Source: an uncultured Steroidobacter sp. (GTDB lineage Bacteria > Pseudomonadota > Gammaproteobacteria > Steroidobacterales > Steroidobacteraceae). Taken from it: DNA of 64,000 bases. This document shows positions 60,136-64,000 of this stretch, piece after piece. The notes beneath the pieces are model-generated. The model was not told the origin of the DNA. It saw only the letters and a program-made list of their open reading frames with translations, and ran no database searches. The DNA lies in contig NZ_CALFXI010000100.1 of assembly GCF_937958065.1 (NCBI RefSeq), positions 62,001 to 126,000 on the forward strand. Reading direction: 5' to 3'. The position numbers and the translations under genes were made by a program. Numbering within the stretch: position 1 is the first letter of the stretch; each line of letters begins with the position of its first letter.

Positions 60136-60876
60136 ATGATCACCACGCGGCAGGCGCGGCTCAATCGTCGTGCATTCGTGGGCCTCATCGGCGCATTCGC
60201 GATCATCACATCGCTGCCGTCGACGGCCGCCACACCGTTGCAGATCTGGTTCATCCGGCACGGCGAGAGCGAGCTCAACGTTCCCGGCAATCCGCGCACC
60301 GTGCCCGACAGCGGGGTGAGTTATCCATTGACGCGGCGGGGCATGGAACAGGCGCGCGCGCTGGCCGAATCGTTGCAGGGCGCGCCGATCACGAAGATCT
60401 ACAGCAGCACCCATCTGCGCGCCATTCAAACTGCGGATGCAGTGGCGTTCGCTCACACCCTGCCGCTGTCGCTCGCGCCGGAGGCGGTCGAAATCGACCT
60501 CGGCATCGCGCCCGAGTCCACCCAGGACGTTCGCGCGGTCTACGGCGAGCTGACCCGTAAGTGGTTCATCGAAAAAGACCTCGACGCACGCAACGGCAGC
60601 GGCGAGAGCTTCGCCGACGTGCAGCGCCGCTTTCTGCCGTTCGTGCGGGAAGTGATGAACCGGCACGCGCTGGACTCCGGCATCGTCGTGATCGTCGCGC
60701 ACAGCGCCACCTTGGGCCTGATGGTGCCGGTGCTGGCGAGCAACGTGCCGGGCGATTTCGCCCTGCGCCATCCGCTGCCGAACACCGGCATCATCAAAAC
60801 CGAGCTGCGCGACAGCCGACTGTTCTGTACCGACTGGGCCGGCATTTCGGCCGCCCGGTTCAGCGACTCACCATGA
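60136..60876 (+). CDS. Exported histidine phosphatase (phosphoglycerate-mutase fold)
   Basis: A 246-residue phosphatase. The N-terminus RLNRRAFVGLIGAFAII with a twin Arg resembles a Tat signal; mature protein from about residue 33. Catalytic R41-H42-G43-E44 in WFIRHGESELN, KIYSSTHLRAIQTADAVA, a Glu-rich segment and the second His in VVIVAHSATLGLM. Substrate unknown; the periplasmic location is unusual for mutases and fits a phosphatase. Confidence 0.85.
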   Translation: MITTRQARLNRRAFVGLIGAFAIITSLPSTAATPLQIWFIRHGESELNVPGNPRTVPDSGVSYPLTRRGMEQARALAESLQGAPITKIYSSTHLRAIQTADAVAFAHTLPLSLAPEAVEIDLGIAPESTQDVRAVYGELTRKWFIEKDLDARNGSGESFADVQRRFLPFVREVMNRHALDSGIVVIVAHSATLGLMVPVLASNVPGDFALRHPLPNTGIIKTELRDSRLFCTDWAGISAARFSDSP

Positions 60877-60950
60877 CAACTTCGACGGGGGATGGCTGAC
60901 GCTCATCAGGCCCGCATTCATCGAGAGGGCACGGGGCTCGGCGAAATCAC

Positions 60951-63014
60951 ATGTTGCGCAAAGCGTTCTGGGTAGTGGTGGCGCTGATCGGCGCCTGCGC
61001 GGTCGGCGGTATCGCACTCCATCGCGGCGAAACGATCAATGCGATGTGGATCGTGGTGGCCGCGCTGTGCATCTACAGCCTGGGCTACCGCTTTTACAGT
61101 GCGTGGGTCGCAGCCAAGGTATTGAGCGTCGATCCGACGCGCGCGACACCGGCACTGCGCCTGAACAACGGCCGCGACTTCGTGCCGACGCATCGGTGGA
61201 TCGTCTTCGGCCATCACTTCGCCGCGATCGCGGGCCCCGGCCCCTTGATCGGCCCGACGCTCGCCGCCCAGTTCGGTTACCTGCCGGGCACCTTGTGGAT
61301 CCTGGTCGGCGGCGTGCTCGGGGGCTGTGTTCAGGACATGACCATTCTGTTTCTGTCCACCCGGCGCAATGGCCGCAGCCTCGGACAGATGGCGCGCGAC
61401 GAGCTCGGACCGGTCGGCGGTTTCGCGGCGATGCTCGGCACGCTGACCATCATGATCATCCTGATCGCGGTGCTCGGGCTGGTCGTGGTCAATGCGATGA
61501 AGCACAGTCCGTGGGCCACTTCGACCGTGTTCGCGACCATCCCGATCGCGGTGCTGGTCGGCCTGTATCTGCGCAACATCCGGCCGGGCCGCGTGCTGGA
61601 AGGATCGCTGATCGGGCTGGCGCTGCTGTTGCTGGCCGTGGTCGGCGGCGGCTGGGTCGATTCGCATCCGGCGCTGCGCGAGCTGTTCAATCTGCAAGGC
61701 AAGCCGCTCGCGTGGTTCGTGATCGGCTATGGGTTCATCGCCGCGGTTCTGCCGGTGTGGCTGCTGCTCGCACCGCGCGATTACCTGTCCACCTTCCTCA
61801 AGCTCGGCACCGTGCTGCTGCTGGCGCTCGCCGTGATTCTGATGCGGCCGGAGATCCACATGCCGGCCGTCACCCAGTTCATCGACGGCAGCGGCCCCAT
61901 CTTCGGCGGCGCGCTGTTCCCGTTCGTGTTCATCACCATCGCCTGTGGCGCGATTTCCGGCTTCCACGCGCTGGTCTCGAGCGGCACGACGCCCAAGCTC
62001 ATCGGCAACGAGGGCGACGTGCGGCTGATCGGCTACGGCAGCATGATGCTGGAGTCGGTCGTGGCGGTCATGGCGATGATCGCCGCGACACTGCTGCAGC
62101 CGGGCGTGTATTTCGCGATCAATAGCGCACCGGGCGTCGTCGGCGCGACTGCCGAAGCCGCGGTCGCCACCATTACGAGCTGGGGCTTTCCGGTGACCGT
62201 CGATCAGATGGCGTTCCTCGCCAGGGAAATGGGCGAGTCGACGCTGTTCGCCCGCACCGGCGGCGCCCCGTCGCTGGCGGTCGGCATGGCCAGCATTTTC
62301 TCCAGTGCGTTCGGCGAGAGCATGCTGGCGATCTGGTACCACTTCGCCATCATGTTCGAAGCGGTCTTCATTCTGACCACGCTCGACGCCGGCACGCGTG
62401 TCGGCCGCTTCATGCTGCAGGATGCACTCGGCCATGTGTGGAAGCCCATGGGCGAAACCTCGTGGTACCCGTCCGTGCTGCTCACCAGCGCTCTGGTGGT
62501 CGCCGGCTGGGGCTACTTCCTGTACATCGGCGTGGTCGATCCGAATGGCGGCATCAACATCCTCTGGCCGCTGTTCGGCATCGCCAATCAGCTGCTGGCC
62601 GGCATCGCGCTGAGCGTCGCGACCGGCATCCTGATCAAGCAGGGCAAGCTGCGCTACAGCTGGGTCACCGCAGTGCCGCTGGCCTGGCTGGCGATCGTCA
62701 CGACCTCGGCGACGTGGCAGAAAGTGGTCTCCAGCGACCCGCGCGTCGGCTTCCTGGCAGCGGCGGACCAGATGGCGGCCAGGCTGGCTGCCGGCGCGAT
62801 GCCGCCCGAACAGGCTGCGGTCGCGCCGCAACTGATCTTCAATCAGCGCCTCGATGCGGTGCTTGCGGTAATGCTGTCGGCGATTCTCTGGGTTGTCATC
62901 GGCGACATGGTGCGTGTTAGCCTGCGCGCCATTCGTGGCGAGCCGGTGCCCCCGAACTCGGAGGCGCCGCATGTCCACGTCAACAGCATCAAGATCGGCG
63001 CGGAGGCAGCATGA
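60951..63014 (+). CDS. cstA: Carbon starvation protein A (peptide/pyruvate transporter)
   Basis: A 687-residue membrane protein with about 17 helices. The family marker PTHRWIVFGHHFAAIAGPGPLIGPTLAAQFGYLPGTLWILVGGVLGG appears at about 73-121. GAISGFHALVSSGTTPKLI and GMASIFSSAFG lie further on. In E. coli CstA is induced by carbon starvation and moves peptides or pyruvate; the downstream small gene is the usual YbdD partner. Stop is 1 nt before that gene. Confidence 0.93.
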   Translation: MLRKAFWVVVALIGACAVGGIALHRGETINAMWIVVAALCIYSLGYRFYSAWVAAKVLSVDPTRATPALRLNNGRDFVPTHRWIVFGHHFAAIAGPGPLIGPTLAAQFGYLPGTLWILVGGVLGGCVQDMTILFLSTRRNGRSLGQMARDELGPVGGFAAMLGTLTIMIILIAVLGLVVVNAMKHSPWATSTVFATIPIAVLVGLYLRNIRPGRVLEGSLIGLALLLLAVVGGGWVDSHPALRELFNLQGKPLAWFVIGYGFIAAVLPVWLLLAPRDYLSTFLKLGTVLLLALAVILMRPEIHMPAVTQFIDGSGPIFGGALFPFVFITIACGAISGFHALVSSGTTPKLIGNEGDVRLIGYGSMMLESVVAVMAMIAATLLQPGVYFAINSAPGVVGATAEAAVATITSWGFPVTVDQMAFLAREMGESTLFARTGGAPSLAVGMASIFSSAFGESMLAIWYHFAIMFEAVFILTTLDAGTRVGRFMLQDALGHVWKPMGETSWYPSVLLTSALVVAGWGYFLYIGVVDPNGGINILWPLFGIANQLLAGIALSVATGILIKQGKLRYSWVTAVPLAWLAIVTTSATWQKVVSSDPRVGFLAAADQMAARLAAGAMPPEQAAVAPQLIFNQRLDAVLAVMLSAILWVVIGDMVRVSLRAIRGEPVPPNSEAPHVHVNSIKIGAEAA

Positions 63015-63015
63015 C

Positions 63016-63204
63016 ATGCAACGACTGAGATCCTTCTTCGGCCTGGCCTGGAGCATGATTCGGTCGCTCGCGACGGATGACGCTTACGACAAATATCTCG
63101 CTCATCATGCGCACGCGCACGCCGGCTCGCCGCCGATGAGCCGGCGCGCCTTCTACCTCAAGCAACAACAGTGCAAGTGGACCGGAGTGTCACGCTGCTG
63201 CTGA
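63016..63204 (+). CDS. YbdD/YjiX family small protein
   Basis: A 62-residue protein consistently found after cstA. MQRLRSFFGLAWSMIRSLATDDAYDKYLAHHAHAHAGSPPM leads to FYLKQQQCKWTGVSRCC, with the typical C-terminal RCC. Its role is unknown; it is probably needed with the transporter. The ATG is 1 nt after the cstA stop, so it is translationally coupled. Confidence 0.88.
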   Translation: MQRLRSFFGLAWSMIRSLATDDAYDKYLAHHAHAHAGSPPMSRRAFYLKQQQCKWTGVSRCC

Positions 63205-63211
63205 GTCCCAT

Positions 63212-64000
63212 GTGACCGACATCAACGCCGACAGCTGGAGCTGGAATCGACTCACCCGTGGCGAGCCGACGCTCTGGTTGAACCCGGGCCGGCCCATCCC
63301 GCATCAAACGGCGCCCACCCTCGGCCTGGCTGAGGTTCAGGCTGCTCGGGATCGATGGCAACGTTACGCCCCGCTGCTGCGAGCGTTGTTCTCGGATCAG
63401 GTGCCGAACGGCATCATCGAGTCGCCGCTCGTCGCCGTCCCCAGGCTTGCCGCGCGCTTTCTGCCCGAGGCCCATCGCCACGCCAGCGCTCGCCTTTTCG
63501 TGAAGGCCGATCATGCGTTGCCGGTGGCTGGCAGCGTCAAAGCTCGCGGCGGAATATTCGAAGTGCTGTGCCTGGCCGAGCGTGTGGCGCTCGCCGAGAA
63601 ACTGATCGGCGATCGAAGGGACGATTACAGCAAGCTCGCGTCAACCGCGGCCCGCGAGACCTTCGCAAAGTATCGCTTGCTCGTTGCGAGCACGGGCAAC
63701 CTCGGGTTCGCGGTCGGCACCATGGGTCGAGCGCTGGGCTTCGAAACGACCGTGCACATGTCGAGCGATGCCAAGGCGTGGAAGAAGGATCGCCTGCGCA
63801 AGATCGGCGCCATCGTCGTCGAACACGAGTCCGACTACACCAGCGCAGTCGCCGCTGCCCGTGCTGCGGCCGATGCCGCCGACAATGCGCACTTCGTCGA
63901 TGATGAGCAGTCGCTCGAGCTGTTTCTCGGCTATTCGGTGGGCGGGCTGCGTCTGGCCGAGCAATTGGCACAGCTCGACATCGAAGTCAGCGCCGCACGT
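63212..64000 (+). CDS. dsdA: D-serine ammonia-lyase, C-terminus beyond window
   Basis: The first 263 codons of a PLP-dependent enzyme that deaminates D-serine to pyruvate. The PLP Lys lies in LPVAGSVKARGGIFEVL, and STGNLGFAVGTMGRALGF with the Gly-rich phosphate-binding loop is clear. TLWLNPGRP and MSSDAKAWKKDRLRKIGA match the family. The frame stays open to base 64000; full-length enzymes are about 440 residues. GTG start at 63212, 7 nt after the YbdD-like stop. Confidence 0.88.
   Translation, partial: MTDINADSWSWNRLTRGEPTLWLNPGRPIPHQTAPTLGLAEVQAARDRWQRYAPLLRALFSDQVPNGIIESPLVAVPRLAARFLPEAHRHASARLFVKADHALPVAGSVKARGGIFEVLCLAERVALAEKLIGDRRDDYSKLASTAARETFAKYRLLVASTGNLGFAVGTMGRALGFETTVHMSSDAKAWKKDRLRKIGAIVVEHESDYTSAVAAARAAADAADNAHFVDDEQSLELFLGYSVGGLRLAEQLAQLDIEVSAAR

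Noticed and set aside
1..64000. CRISPR arrays, insertion sequences, integrases, rRNA or tRNA genes
   Set aside because: I looked for direct-repeat arrays, transposase motifs and conserved RNA blocks by eye and found none; a short or divergent element could be missed.

Overview
The window is a GC-rich chromosomal segment from a Gram-negative bacterium, most likely a gammaproteobacterium near the Steroidobacter/Xanthomonadales group (inference from gene content: CbrA-type sensor, DcaP-type porin, two LpxO lipid A hydroxylases, a RoxA/RoxB-like multiheme cytochrome, PaaI/PaaK, CstA-YbdD). Genes are dense on both strands. I see no rRNA, tRNA, insertion sequence, prophage or CRISPR array.

Layout. 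1-1220: a sensor kinase cut by the left edge. 1546-2336: two small lipoproteins and a strong terminator. 2505-9956: a long co-directional run and the most interesting part. It opens with a bufferin-type copper-peptide operon (BufA precursor, BufB DUF692/MNIO enzyme, BufC DUF2063 partner). Two aromatic-degradation enzymes follow (FAH-family hydrolase, zeta-class GST). Next comes a split-borosin RiPP locus: a SAM methyltransferase of the omphalotin/borosin N-methyltransferase family, a GNAT acetyltransferase, and two paralogous small precursor proteins with different C-terminal cores. The second precursor sits 10 nt ahead of a TPR-GGDEF diguanylate cyclase. 10068-12762: an OmpR/EnvZ-type two-component system and a Spy/CpxP-like periplasmic protein.

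12817-18612: a 5'-truncated DUF4394 remnant, acyl-carrier-protein phosphodiesterase, a 14-repeat BNR/Ycf48-like secreted propeller protein, an unknown helical protein and a secreted PL3 pectate lyase preceded by two copies of a 14-bp palindromic operator. 18909-26888 (minus strand): PaaI-PaaK, an RND efflux permease/adaptor pair and a MATE exporter. 27033-33182: PBP7-type endopeptidase, a CRP-site/leader region ahead of a 51-residue membrane peptide, DUF1428, GST, LpxO, a CocE/NonD hydrolase and an unknown protein. 33251-38840: a lipoprotein/beta-barrel pair and an MHS-family transporter next to a DcaP-like porin.

39051-45432 is a signalling block: a LuxR-type response regulator whose 3' end overlaps, tail to tail, a CbrA-like symporter-hybrid kinase, then a small membrane protein and a 7TM diguanylate cyclase. 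45728-57601 holds a multiheme cytochrome, transaldolase, a second LpxO, an unknown exported protein, DUF2058, an AraC regulator, an aminotransferase-RsmC-RsuA operon, a PanE-like reductase and a small unknown protein. 57719-64000 holds a second FAH hydrolase, a double-VOC protein fused to a histone-H1-like lysine tail, a Tat-exported histidine phosphatase, CstA-YbdD, and the first 263 codons of D-serine ammonia-lyase.

The strongest candidate for an undescribed system is the borosin locus at 5866-8140 with its GNAT and linked diguanylate cyclase. It lies about 1.4 kb downstream of the bufferin operon on the same strand.
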